A DNA stretch of 64,000 nt from Phycisphaeraceae bacterium (GCA_020849625.1 JADLFV010000021.1:1-64000), one strand, 5' to 3'; positions 25,818 through 35,445 are shown, counted from the stretch's first letter. Made by a program: numbers and translations. Notes: generated from the sequence alone by a model not told the origin.

Positions 25818-27773
25818 ATGTCCACCATCTCCTCCGTCTTCGCCCGCACGTCCTCGCTGATGATGAATCAGCAGTTGCTCAACCGTCTGCGCCAGACGCA
25901 GCTCGACCTGTTCGACGCGCAGAAGCAGATGACCACCGGCAAGCTGCTGTCAAGCCCTTCGGATGATCCTTCCAAGGTCTCTTCCATTCTGTTTCTCAAA
26001 AACGCCCTGTCGGCCCGCGAACAGACGGATCGTAATCTCAGCAACGCTTTGTCTAATCTCAACAATGTCGATGCCGCCCTCAGCGACGCCACCGATGTCA
26101 CGCTGGAGGCCAAGACCATCGCCCTGTCCCAGATCGGTGTCGGCTCTGACGCCAAGACCCGCCAGGAACAGGCGGTGGTGGTCGATTCGCAGATCGAGGC
26201 CCTGATCGACATCGCCAATCGCCAGCTCAACGGCCTGCCCCTGTTCGCGGGCACAGCCGGCGCCCTCAATGGAAAGCAGGTCTTCGAGGAATTCCTCGGC
26301 GGCATCCGATACAACGGCTCGACCAGAAGCCTCACCGCTGACGTCGGGCGACTCAGTTCACAAGTCTTCACCAGCAACGGCCTGGATGCCTTCGGCGCCC
26401 TGTCCACCCGCGTGCAGGGCGACGTCGATCTGGACCCCCAGGCCTCAGCCACCGTGCGCCTGGCTGACAGCGACGGCGCGGCGGGCACCGGCATCAGCCT
26501 GGGCACGTTGAACGTCAACGTCAACGGCACCGACGTCACTGTCGATCTGTCCGATGCCGACACCCTCGGCGACGTGGTCACCCGCATCAACGATGCCATC
26601 GACAGCGTCGCCGTCGGGGCCGGCACACTCAGCTACAGCGGCGAAGGCTTCGCAATCACCGGTTTGGGCGCCAACACCATCACCATCAGCGAGATCGGCA
26701 GCGCCCGCACCGCCAGCGACCTGGGCATCGACGGCCTGACCTCCACCGGCGGCGTGGCGGATGTCGGCGACGGGTTGAACATCCGACTCAGCGAGCACAC
26801 GCTGCTGGCCGACCTGGGCGCTGCGGTCGATTTCGCCGGCGGCCTGCAGATCACGCAGGGCCAGACCACCGCGACGGCTGACTTCTCCACCGCCACCACC
26901 GTGGGCGACATGATCAAGGTCATCAAGGGCCTGAACCTGGGCCTGCGCCTGGAGATCAACACGGGCGGCGACGGACTGAATCTGGTCACCGAAGTCAGCG
27001 GCATCAGCCTGTCGGTGGGCGAGAACGGCGGCAGCACGGCTGAGGATCTGGGCATCCGCACCTACGGCGCCAGCACGCTGCTGTCCGACTTCCGCGATGG
27101 CTTGGGCATGGAGCCGGTGGACGGCCAAGACGACTTCGAAATTCAGTTGCACGATGGAACCACGTTCAGCATCGACGCCACGGGCCTGACCACGGTCAGC
27201 GATCTGATCAGCGCGATTCAGGCGGCCGCGACCGGCGCGGGGCTGACGGTGGGCGTGGACTTCGACGTAGCGCTGGCGAGCACGGGCAACGGGCTGACCT
27301 TTACCGACAACACGGTCGGCGCATCGGAGTTCGTGGTGCGCGATGCCGGCACGAGCCTGGTGGCCACGCAGTTGGGCATCGCCCAGAACGCCGGGGCGGC
27401 CGCCAGCATGACCAGCGCGGACCAGGCACAGGTTCGCGTGCGGAATCTGTTCACCGATCTGATGGATTTGCGTGACGCACTGACCAATAACAACGAGTCT
27501 GGCATCACCCTTGCTGGTAGCAGGTTGGAAGATGACCTGGACGACCTGACCGTGGCACGAGCCATCGTGGGCGTCGAGAGTCGAAGAGTGCAGGATGAAC
27601 AGGAAAGGTCAGCGGAAATGAAAATCTCTGAGAAAGCCATGCTCAGCGAAATCCAGGACGCGGACCTGACGCAAGTGATCACGCGGTTTTCCCAACTGCA
27701 GACGCAGTTGCAGGCCAGCCTTCAGGCGGGAGCCTACAACCTGCAGTTGAGTCTGATGGATTTTTTGCGCTAG
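25818..27773 (+). CDS. flgL: Flagellar hook-associated protein 3 FlgL, enlarged with internal Flagellin_IN-like repeats
   Basis: MMNQQLLNRLRQTQLDLFDAQKQMTTGKLLSSPSDDPSKVSSILFLKNAL...SEIQDADLTQVITRFSQLQTQLQASLQAGA. Confidence 0.9.
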   Translation: MSTISSVFARTSSLMMNQQLLNRLRQTQLDLFDAQKQMTTGKLLSSPSDDPSKVSSILFLKNALSAREQTDRNLSNALSNLNNVDAALSDATDVTLEAKTIALSQIGVGSDAKTRQEQAVVVDSQIEALIDIANRQLNGLPLFAGTAGALNGKQVFEEFLGGIRYNGSTRSLTADVGRLSSQVFTSNGLDAFGALSTRVQGDVDLDPQASATVRLADSDGAAGTGISLGTLNVNVNGTDVTVDLSDADTLGDVVTRINDAIDSVAVGAGTLSYSGEGFAITGLGANTITISEIGSARTASDLGIDGLTSTGGVADVGDGLNIRLSEHTLLADLGAAVDFAGGLQITQGQTTATADFSTATTVGDMIKVIKGLNLGLRLEINTGGDGLNLVTEVSGISLSVGENGGSTAEDLGIRTYGASTLLSDFRDGLGMEPVDGQDDFEIQLHDGTTFSIDATGLTTVSDLISAIQAAATGAGLTVGVDFDVALASTGNGLTFTDNTVGASEFVVRDAGTSLVATQLGIAQNAGAAASMTSADQAQVRVRNLFTDLMDLRDALTNNNESGITLAGSRLEDDLDDLTVARAIVGVESRRVQDEQERSAEMKISEKAMLSEIQDADLTQVITRFSQLQTQLQASLQAGAYNLQLSLMDFLR

Positions 27774-27924
27774 AACGCGCAGGACTTGCGCTGAGGTGAG
27801 CGGCACCGGCCGACCTCGCCACCCGGCGCCGACGGCAGGATGCCGTCACCCCCGCCCCCGGAAGTGACCGGAATGCAGGGGTCCATGATGCAGGACGAAT
27901 CGGCCGCGGAAAGAGGACTTGGTC

Positions 27925-28371
27925 ATGTGGATCAACACCTCGCGTTTCGGACAGATCCAGGTCAACGAGCAGCGGGTCATTCATTTCGCCAAAGGCCTGC
28001 TGGGCTTCCCCAAGTATCGGGACTTCGTCCTGATTGAGGCCGGCCAGGACAGCTATTTCTGGTGGCTGCAATCGATCGACGTGGAAGACCTGGCGTTCGT
28101 GGTGACCGATCCCAGCCTGTTCGTGCCCACCTACAAGGTGCCCATCGGCCGCGAACAGATGGCGGAGATGGGTCTGGCCTCGCTGGACGAGGCCCAGGTA
28201 TTCGTGGTCGTCAACAAGCGCAACCAGGTGCTCACCGGCAACCTTCAGGGCCCGCTGGTGGTCAACGTGGCCCAACGCAGCGGCGAGCAGATGGTGCTCA
28301 GTGACCGCCGCTTCACCACCCGCGTGCCGCTGATCGAGCTGCCGCAGCGGGTGCAGGCAGTTTCAGCGTAA
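27925..28371 (+). CDS. fliW: Flagellar assembly factor FliW
   Basis: FGQIQVNEQRVIHFAKGLLGFPKYRDFVLIEAGQDSYFWWLQSIDVEDLAFVVTDPSLF. Confidence 0.95.
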   Translation: MWINTSRFGQIQVNEQRVIHFAKGLLGFPKYRDFVLIEAGQDSYFWWLQSIDVEDLAFVVTDPSLFVPTYKVPIGREQMAEMGLASLDEAQVFVVVNKRNQVLTGNLQGPLVVNVAQRSGEQMVLSDRRFTTRVPLIELPQRVQAVSA

Positions 28372-28427
28372 GCAGGGACGCAACGCGGAAGCGACGTTCG
28401 GATCTCCAAGGAAGGAGCCGCCAAGGC

Positions 28428-28703
28428 ATGCTGGTGCTTTCCCGTCAGCGCGACGAAACGATCATGATCGGTGATGAGATTGAGATCACCGTCGTGGACA
28501 TTCGGGGCGACAAGGTGCGCCTGGGCATCAGCGCCCCGCGCAGCGTGCAGGTGCATCGCAAGGAAGTCTATGAAGCGATCCGCCGCGAGAACGCCGCCGC
28601 CGCCACCGACATCCGCGCCGACGATCTGGATGCCGCCGACAACCACTTGCGGGCCAATGGCAACGGCAAGCCCGCTGATGATAAACCGAATCGCAAACCC
28701 TAA
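28428..28703 (+). CDS. csrA: Carbon storage regulator / translational repressor CsrA
   Basis: MLVLSRQRDETIMIGDEIEITVVDIRGDKVRLGISAPRSVQVHRKEVYEAI. Confidence 0.97.
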   Translation: MLVLSRQRDETIMIGDEIEITVVDIRGDKVRLGISAPRSVQVHRKEVYEAIRRENAAAATDIRADDLDAADNHLRANGNGKPADDKPNRKP

Positions 28704-28734
28704 CCCCCCGCCCCCGGAAGTCGTGCAGTGGATG

Positions 28735-28793
28735 AATGCCTGAATGTGTGAATGCCTGAATATTCAAGCAATCAAGGCATCAGGGAATCAAGG
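28735..28793. repeat. Word repeat, family H (GAATGCCTGAATATTCAAGCAATCAAGGCAT)
   Basis: Between csrA and flagellin; shares words with 35383-35445. Confidence 0.75.
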
Positions 28794-28844
28794 ACCCGCC
28801 CGTGTCGTTTGTGAGCACGGATGCGACAGTCAGGGAAGATTGTC

Positions 28845-30308
28845 ATGACCAGAATCAACACCAACGTCTCAGCCCTCATCGCCCAGCACAACCTCAACAA
28901 GTCCAACCTGGACGTGTCGCAGTCGCTTCTGCGCCTGAGCACCGGCCTGAAGATCAACCGCGGCGCCGATGACCCGGCCGGGCTGATCGTCTCCGAACGA
29001 TTGCGCACGGAGATTTCCGGCGTCAACCAGGCCATCGACAACATCGAGCGGGCCAGCAACGTCATCGCCACCACCGAGGCGGCCCTGCAGGAGATCAACA
29101 CCCTGCTGGTCTCGATCAAGAGCCTGACCATCGAGGCCGCCAACACCGGCGCCTTCAGCGAACAGGAGATCGAAGCCAACCAGTTGCAGATCGACTCGGC
29201 GGTCGAGTCCATCACCCGCATCAGCAACACCGCCAGCTTTGCCGGCCTCAAGCTGCTCAACGGCTCGCTCGACTACCTGACCAGCGGGCTGGACACCTCG
29301 CAGATCAGCGATGTGCGGATTAACGGGGCCAATTTCGGCACCAACGACTCCATCCCTGTCACCGTCGAAGTGCTCAACAGCGCTGAAACCGCCCAGCTTT
29401 TCATCTCCGGCAACACGGCCGGCTCCACCGGGGCACTGCTCTCCAGCGTCACCGTCGAGGTCCAGGGCAACTACGGCGTACAGGTGTTCGAGTTCGTCTC
29501 CGGCACCGCTCTCTCGGCCGTCGTCGCCGCCATCAACACCACCGCCGACGCCACCGGCGTCTCCGCCTCCCTGGTCGATGCCGCCGATCAGACCTCCGGC
29601 ATGATCCTGACCTCCACCGCCTACGGCTCCGACAGCTTCGTCAGCGTGCGCAAGATGGATGGCGGCAGCTTCTTCCAGACCTTTGACGCCCAGGGCGGCT
29701 CGGCCGTCGCCCGCGACATCGGCGAGGACGTGCTCGCCCTGGTCAACGGCAACCTGGCCATCGGCGACGGCCTGGATGTCAGCCTCAAGACCACCACCCT
29801 CAACATCAACATGACGCTCACCAGCGCCGCCGCCCAGACGCTCAACACGCCCTACGCCTTCTCCATCACCGGCGGCGGGGCCACCTACCAGATCGGCCCC
29901 GAAATCAGCAGCTCCCAGCAGGTCGGCTTCGGCATCCAGTCCGTGGCCGCCAGCCACCTGGGCACCCGCGCCATCGGGTTCCTCAACTCCATTGTCACCG
30001 GCGGCGACAACTCGCTGCTGACCGGCAAGGCCCGCGAGGCCGGCGACATCATCGACGCGGCCATCGATCAGATCACCACCCTGCGCGGCCGACTGGGCGC
30101 ATTCGAGAAGAACACCCTGCAGACCACGCTGCGCTCGACGCAGATCGCCCTGGAGAACCTGACCGCCTCCGAGAGCCAGATCCGCGACGCGGACTTCGCT
30201 GAGGAAACCAGCTCCCTGACACGAGCCCAGATTCTCCAGCAGGCCGGCACATCAACGTTGGCCATCGCCAACAACCAGGCCTCCAGCGTGCTGTCCCTGT
30301 TACAGTAA
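28845..30308 (+). CDS. Flagellin
   Basis: RINTNVSALIAQHNLNKSNLDVSQSLLRLSTGLKINRGADDPAGLIVSERL...AEETSSLTRAQILQQAGTSTLAIANNQASSVLSLLQ. Confidence 0.96.
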   Translation: MTRINTNVSALIAQHNLNKSNLDVSQSLLRLSTGLKINRGADDPAGLIVSERLRTEISGVNQAIDNIERASNVIATTEAALQEINTLLVSIKSLTIEAANTGAFSEQEIEANQLQIDSAVESITRISNTASFAGLKLLNGSLDYLTSGLDTSQISDVRINGANFGTNDSIPVTVEVLNSAETAQLFISGNTAGSTGALLSSVTVEVQGNYGVQVFEFVSGTALSAVVAAINTTADATGVSASLVDAADQTSGMILTSTAYGSDSFVSVRKMDGGSFFQTFDAQGGSAVARDIGEDVLALVNGNLAIGDGLDVSLKTTTLNINMTLTSAAAQTLNTPYAFSITGGGATYQIGPEISSSQQVGFGIQSVAASHLGTRAIGFLNSIVTGGDNSLLTGKAREAGDIIDAAIDQITTLRGRLGAFEKNTLQTTLRSTQIALENLTASESQIRDADFAEETSSLTRAQILQQAGTSTLAIANNQASSVLSLLQ

Positions 30309-30421
30309 CCGCAAGCGAGACGCCATCGTCTCTCCCTGAACACGCAACCGCCCCGTGCCTCACAGCGCGAGGCGGCTGTGTTGTTATGATGAGCGGACAC
30401 CTTCATACAAAGGGGGCTGAC

Positions 30422-31195
30422 ATGAACGAATCTTTCGAAGCGAACCTGCAAGGCGCGACCTCGCGCATGGCGATCTGGTCGGTGGTGCTGGGCATCGTGG
30501 GGCTGATCAGCGCCTGCGTGCTGCTGGGCTTGCCGGTGGCGGTGCTGGGTTTGATCCTGGGCATCGTGGCGCTGGCTCAGATCGGCAAGCCGGGCCGGCC
30601 GGGACAGGGTCAGGGTTTCGCCATCGCCGGCGTGGTAATCAACGCGATCACGCTGGTGGTCGGGCCGCTGATGATTGTGCCGCTGATGATCGGCATCATG
30701 CTGCCGGCCCTTGGCGCGGCCCGCACGACCGCCCGGCAGATGCAGGCCAACACACAAGCCCGCGGCATCCAGCAATCCATGCTCATGTGGGCCCAAGGTC
30801 AGCAAGCGAATCCACAAACCGGGAACCTGCCGCTACCGGACCACGTCTGGACATTGGTAGAGCAGAGCTTCATCACCGCGGAGTACCTCATTTCACCGCT
30901 GAGCAACAATGCCCCGCCCGGCAACTTTGACACGTTGCCGCCGGATCAGCAGCGAGCATGGGTCTGTGCCCACAGCGCATTTGTCGTTGTGCCGGGTCTG
31001 GAAGAAGATTTGGACAGGAGCAAGATCGCGTTGTTTGGCAAGCCGAACCACTTCGACAACCACGGCATCCCGGTGGCGTACAACGACACTCACGCCGCCT
31101 GGGAACGCGACGTGGGCGCCATCGATCGCCAGCTTCAGGCCCAGACGGGCAAGACCATGGCGGAACTGATCGCGCAGTCGGAAGCGTATCCGTAG
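30422..31195 (+). CDS. DUF4190-like membrane protein with prepilin-like central segment
   Basis: SRMAIWSVVLGIVGLISACVLLGLPVAVLGLILGIVAL (DUF4190-like); MLPALGAARTTARQMQANTQARGIQQSMLMWAQ resembles post-TM region of planctomycete prepilins. Confidence 0.6.
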   Translation: MNESFEANLQGATSRMAIWSVVLGIVGLISACVLLGLPVAVLGLILGIVALAQIGKPGRPGQGQGFAIAGVVINAITLVVGPLMIVPLMIGIMLPALGAARTTARQMQANTQARGIQQSMLMWAQGQQANPQTGNLPLPDHVWTLVEQSFITAEYLISPLSNNAPPGNFDTLPPDQQRAWVCAHSAFVVVPGLEEDLDRSKIALFGKPNHFDNHGIPVAYNDTHAAWERDVGAIDRQLQAQTGKTMAELIAQSEAYP

Positions 31196-31226
31196 TTCGT
31201 GTGTCGAAGTTTTGTTGCATGCCATC

Positions 31227-31291
31227 GGGTGCCACTGTCGCGTGCGGCAGTGCATGACACATCGCACGGCCGACGCGCGGCCGTGGCACCC
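31227..31291. repeat. Three-stem palindromic element GGGTGCCA...TGGCACCC
   Basis: Outer 8-bp stem with inner hairpins CACTG/CAGTG and CACGGCC/GGCCGTG, between convergent genes. Confidence 0.7.
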
Positions 31292-31315
31292 CGTTAAAGA
31301 AAACTGGGACGCAAT

Positions 31316-31669
31316 CTAGCGCCCGCGCTGTTCGCGGGCTGCTTTGCGCTGGGCCTTGCCGGCCAGGCGATCGGCGGCGGCTTTGCGCAAGGCGCCCAGG
31401 CGATCCAGCAGCTCGGCGATGGCTTTCATCTTGGCTTGCGGCGGCGTGTGATACTGCTTGAGCTTCTCAAGACGCTGGGTCAGCCGCGCCACCTCCTGGT
31501 CGATGGAGGCGATCTTGGCTTCCAGCTTGGCCATGTTCATGGCGTTGATCTTGCCCAGGGAAGGCGAAGGCTCACCCAAGAAGATGGGCGGCGCGTTGCC
31601 GCGGCGCTGCTGACGGGGTCGGCCGTAGCCGCCGGGGCGGCCTTGGAAGCGGGGTCGGCGTGGGTTCAT
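31316..31669 (-). CDS. Basic coiled-coil hypothetical protein
   Basis: MNPRRPRFQGRPGGYGRPRQQRRGNAPPIFLG...coiled coil...AGKAQRKAAREQRGR. Confidence 0.5.
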   Translation of the reverse strand: MNPRRPRFQGRPGGYGRPRQQRRGNAPPIFLGEPSPSLGKINAMNMAKLEAKIASIDQEVARLTQRLEKLKQYHTPPQAKMKAIAELLDRLGALRKAAADRLAGKAQRKAAREQRGR

Positions 31670-31787
31670 GTGCGACTGCTCACCTATCTCCGGGTCAAGG
31701 GGCCAGGGAACTGACTGGATGGTACTATTGTAAGCCAACGGACCGATGTCCGCCTAGGGGGCGATCCATTTCTATAGGAGATTTCAC

Positions 31788-32147
31788 ATGGGACTGATTC
31801 AGGAATTCAAGGAGTTCGCGGTCAAGGGCAACGCCATGGACATGGCGGTGGGCATCATCCTGGGGGCTGCCTTCAACAAAGTGGTGCAGTCGATCGTCAA
31901 CGACCTGATCATGCCGCCGATCGGCATGCTGATCGGGGGCGTGGATTTCAAGGACTTGAACATCCCGCTCAAGGCGGCGGAGCTGGCCGCCGACGGCAGC
32001 GTGGTCAAGCCGGAGGTCGCCATTCGCATCGGCACGTTCGCCAACATCGTCATCGAATTCCTGATCGTGGCCTGCAGCGTGTTCGTGATCGTCAAGTTCA
32101 TGAACCGGCTGATCCGCAAGCGCGAAGCGGAAGCCGCTAAGAGCTGA
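31788..32147 (+). CDS. mscL: Large-conductance mechanosensitive channel MscL
   Basis: [52 protein letters not shown]. Confidence 0.97.
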   Translation: MGLIQEFKEFAVKGNAMDMAVGIILGAAFNKVVQSIVNDLIMPPIGMLIGGVDFKDLNIPLKAAELAADGSVVKPEVAIRIGTFANIVIEFLIVACSVFVIVKFMNRLIRKREAEAAKS

Positions 32148-33567
32148 GCAGGAAGTCGATGGCCTGGGCTGCCGAATAACTGGTCGCCCCGTCGCGCAGC
32201 ATGCCGGCGATCTGCTTGGTGTCGTCCCCGCAGGTCAAAAGCGGCAGTTCCTGTCCACCCATGGCCTGCACCTGGCCCAGGCCGATGTTCGCCATCAGCC
32301 CGTTGCACAGGCATTTGCGGCCGACGGTGTCCTCCAGCTTGCCGCCCTTGCGCAGATAATCATCCAACGGTTCTGACGGGCAGCGCCAACCCAGTTCGCC
32401 GTCAGCTTTTTGATAAGCTTCGCGCAGGTAGCCCAGGTCGCAGATGCGATTGCGCTGTTCGTAAACCGATTGCTGCGAGTGCGTGCCCTCCAGGCTCAGC
32501 ACCTTGAAGGGAAAGCCGGTGGGCGAGGCAACCGGATCGGTGAAAACGGATTCCTTGCCTTCGATGCACAGTTGAATCACCTGCTGCTTGATATCCTCGC
32601 ACAGGCCGGACTCCCGGCAGAAGGCGAAGAGCGTTCCCACCTGGACGCCCACCGCCCCGGCTTCCTGGGCAGCCCGCAACTGCTGCGGCGTGCCGCGTGA
32701 ACCCGCCAGCCAGAACGGCACGCCCAGATCGCTGATGCCCTTGAGGTCCACCTCATCGCGCGGGCCGTAGATCGGCTCACCACCGGCGCTCAACTGCAGC
32801 TTGCCGCGCGGCGGGGCGTTGTGACCCCCGGCCGTGGGCGCCTCGACGATCAGACCATCCACCCGCCCGGTGGCGCGCTTCAGCAGCATGGACCCCAGCG
32901 TGACCGAGGAAATCACCGGAAAAAACATCGGCCGCTTCAACTCGCCAGGCAATACGCTCAGCACATCGCGCGGATCGAAGTGGCAGACCGTTTCGTTGCC
33001 GTTGCTCGTCTCAGCGACGTACAGCTTGAGTTTGGCCGGCTCGTTGCGGGCCAGTTGATCGAGGAACCCGGGGATGTCCTTGGGAATGCCCGCGCCCATG
33101 ATGACCGCATCGACCCCGGCCAGGATCGCCCCGTACAGCGAGGGCAGCGTGGGGGCTTGAATCTTCTCCAGCAGATTGATGCCCACCAGTCCGTCGTGGC
33201 CTTCCTTGGCCAGATAGACCTCGACGAAATTGGCCAGCACCAGCAGCTCCAGCCCCAGGCGCGAGGGCTGGTTGTTCACCATCGGTTTGCTCTTGAAAGG
33301 CTGATCGGCCGCCTTGCCGCCGGGCACGTGGTAGCGCTCATAAATGCGATCGGCCAGGGCCCGATCGGGAAAGGCATCCAGTGCCCGCCGCAGGTGCCCG
33401 CCCGGATCGCCCAGTTGCAGGCGGCGCACCAGCACCACATCCAGGGCGGTGCCGGAGATGACACCGAACTGGCCATGCATGGCCACGGCACGAGCAAGCG
33501 TCCAGTTGGAGACGCCTGCCCCCATGCCGCCTTGAATGATGGGGGGTAGGCGCATTGGCCTGATCAT
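32137..33567 (-). CDS. Nitronate monooxygenase / NPD-type flavin oxidoreductase (PfaD-like)
   Basis: [36 protein letters not shown]...[14 protein letters not shown]...[31 protein letters not shown]. Confidence 0.85.
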   Translation of the reverse strand: MIRPMRLPPIIQGGMGAGVSNWTLARAVAMHGQFGVISGTALDVVLVRRLQLGDPGGHLRRALDAFPDRALADRIYERYHVPGGKAADQPFKSKPMVNNQPSRLGLELLVLANFVEVYLAKEGHDGLVGINLLEKIQAPTLPSLYGAILAGVDAVIMGAGIPKDIPGFLDQLARNEPAKLKLYVAETSNGNETVCHFDPRDVLSVLPGELKRPMFFPVISSVTLGSMLLKRATGRVDGLIVEAPTAGGHNAPPRGKLQLSAGGEPIYGPRDEVDLKGISDLGVPFWLAGSRGTPQQLRAAQEAGAVGVQVGTLFAFCRESGLCEDIKQQVIQLCIEGKESVFTDPVASPTGFPFKVLSLEGTHSQQSVYEQRNRICDLGYLREAYQKADGELGWRCPSEPLDDYLRKGGKLEDTVGRKCLCNGLMANIGLGQVQAMGGQELPLLTCGDDTKQIAGMLRDGATSYSAAQAIDFLLSS

Positions 33568-33607
33568 AGCATCATTCTCCAGCCGTCGTTCGCTGTGCGG
33601 GTAAGAA

Positions 33608-33743
33608 GCTGTTTCAGAACCCTCTCCCCCCGGGAGAGGGCAGGGTGAGGGCGGACCACCTGAAGCGTGTTTGCAATGTCACCAGTTGAAATTCGGCCCT
33701 CACCCCAACCCTCTCCCAAGGGGAGAGGGAGTTAAGAAACAGC
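33608..33743. repeat. Word-repeat palindrome, family I, with outer GCTGTTTC/GAAACAGC stem
   Basis: Inverted arms beside dut. Confidence 0.85.
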
Positions 33744-33752
33744 CCCACGTCC

Positions 33753-34235
33753 TCAGTGCTGGCCGGTGTGGCCGAAACCGCCTTCACCGCGCTGGGTGGG
33801 GGGAAGCTGGTCAACCTCGTCCCACGTCACGCGCGGCACGGGCTTGATCAACATCTGGGCGATGCGCATGCCGCGGGTGATGGTCACCGGCTCGCTGCCG
33901 AGGTTGACCATCAATACTTTCACCTCGCCGCGATAATCGGCATCGATCGTGCCTGGTGCATTGGGCATCGACAGGCCGTGCTTGTACGCCAGGCCCGAGC
34001 GCGGCCGAATCTGCGCCTCGTAACCCACGGGCACCGCCATGATGAAACCGGTGGGCACCAGCACGCGCTGGCCGGGGGCGATCAGCAGTGGCTGGCTGAC
34101 CGCGGCGTGAATGTCCATGCCCGCGGCGTGATCGGATTGATAGTCCGGCAGGGGTACGTCCTCATGGCCCGGCAGGCGACAAACAGACACGCGCAAAACC
34201 GTTGTTTCAGTGGTGGTTTCACACATCGGATGCAT
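33753..34235 (-). CDS. dut: dUTP diphosphatase
   Basis: HAAGMDIHAA, RPRSGLAYKHGLSMPNAPGTIDADYRGEVKVLMVNLG, RIAQMLI, RGEGGFGHTG. Confidence 0.96.
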   Translation of the reverse strand: MHPMCETTTETTVLRVSVCRLPGHEDVPLPDYQSDHAAGMDIHAAVSQPLLIAPGQRVLVPTGFIMAVPVGYEAQIRPRSGLAYKHGLSMPNAPGTIDADYRGEVKVLMVNLGSEPVTITRGMRIAQMLIKPVPRVTWDEVDQLPPTQRGEGGFGHTGQH

Positions 34236-34348
34236 GATATCGGACCCTCGGAAGAATCGAAAGCCATCGCCGAAAAAAGCTCACGCTCCTTCCGGGGGCT
34301 GGCCGATAACCCTGCTGTTTCCACTGTATCTATGCCAGGAGGCCTACC

Positions 34349-34555
34349 ATGCGCTGGCTCGCACCCCTCATGCTTCTGACCCTGCTGTCGCTGACCGGAT
34401 GTAACACGGTCAAAGGCTTCGGCACCGACATCCACGACGTCGCCCAGAACACCCAGACCTTCTTCGAAGGCGGCACCGGGTACAACACCGACTCGCGCAC
34501 GCCCAGCCCCAATTCCTCCTCGCGCGCTATCAACCGCACCGCGTCGGCGTATTGA
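34349..34555 (+). CDS. Entericidin A/B-like small lipoprotein
   Basis: MRWLAPLMLLTLLSLTGCNTVKGFGTDIHDVAQ (lipobox LTGC plus NTVKGFGxDI). Confidence 0.8.
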   Translation: MRWLAPLMLLTLLSLTGCNTVKGFGTDIHDVAQNTQTFFEGGTGYNTDSRTPSPNSSSRAINRTASAY

Positions 34556-34661
34556 TGTCTGATGGATGATGGATGAAGGATGATGAAAAGAAATGCGCGA
34601 TCGCCGCGCCTTTCACTTCATCCATCATCCATCATCGATCAGACATCATCCATTAGACATT
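34555..34661. repeat. Word-repeat palindrome, family G (GATGGATGATGGATGAAGGATGATG / CATCCATCATCCATCATCGATC)
   Basis: Between entericidin-like gene and clpP (convergent). Confidence 0.9.
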
Positions 34662-34662
34662 C

Positions 34663-35304
34663 CTACTTCTTGGCTTCGGCGGCCTTCTCGATCACCTCGT
34701 CCACCAGGCCGTAGTCCTTGGCTTCCTGGGCGTTGAAGAACTTGTCGCGCTCGGAGTCCTCTTCGATGCGCTTGATGTCCCGGCCGGTGTGCTTGGCCAT
34801 GATCTGGATGAGCATGGTCTTGGTTTTGAGGATTTCCTCGGCCTGGATCTGCACATCGGTGGTCTGGCCGTAGATCCCACCGTAGGGCTGGTGGATCATG
34901 ACCTTGGAGTGGGGCAAGGCATAGCGTTTGCCCTTGGTCCCGGCCGCGAGAATGACCGCCCCGCCGCTCATGGCCTTGCCGATGCAGTAGGTGTTCACGT
35001 CGCAGTCGAGAAACTGCATGGTGTCGTAGATGGCCATGGTGTCATCGACGGTGCCGCCGGGGCAGTTGACGTAGAGGTTGATGTCCACGCCGCGCTTGGT
35101 GTTCTGCAGGTGCAGCAGGCGCATGATGACGCCGGTGGCGCTGGCGTGATTGATCTCGCCGACCAGGAAGATCACGCGATTTTCCAGCAGCAGCTCATCG
35201 ATGGTCATCTCGCGGTAGCGCTGGTACGGCGCCTGGATCATGGCCTGGCCCAGCGGACCCGGCAGCAGCGACATTTGCGACGAATCAAGGGGAAAACGGC
35301 TCAT
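34663..35304 (-). CDS. clpP: ATP-dependent Clp protease proteolytic subunit
   Basis: LLLENRVIFLVGEI, YVNCPGGTVDDTMAIYDTMQ, GKAMSGGAVILAAGTKGKRYALPHSKVMIHQPYGG. Confidence 0.93.
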   Translation of the reverse strand: MSRFPLDSSQMSLLPGPLGQAMIQAPYQRYREMTIDELLLENRVIFLVGEINHASATGVIMRLLHLQNTKRGVDINLYVNCPGGTVDDTMAIYDTMQFLDCDVNTYCIGKAMSGGAVILAAGTKGKRYALPHSKVMIHQPYGGIYGQTTDVQIQAEEILKTKTMLIQIMAKHTGRDIKRIEEDSERDKFFNAQEAKDYGLVDEVIEKAAEAKK

Positions 35305-35382
35305 CGTGTCATCCTGTGTGAGGGTTCAATTCCCTGTAGCACTCCATCATAGCAGAGACTTACTTGCCGGGGTGGGGGCCTT

Positions 35383-35445
35383 GATTCCTTAATTGCTTGA
35401 TTGATTGAATGCTGAATATTCACGCAATCAGGCATTCAGGCGTTC
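35383..35445. repeat. Word repeat, family H, overlapping last codons of the HMT-MTHFR gene
   Basis: CTTGATTGATTGAATGCTGAATATTCACGCAATCAGGCATTCAGG. Confidence 0.75.

Noticed and set aside
34978-35000. ClpP with MSGGA instead of ASMGA as inactive protease
   Set aside because: The catalytic Ser and the His context (HSKVMIHQP) appear retained; probably just a lineage variant.
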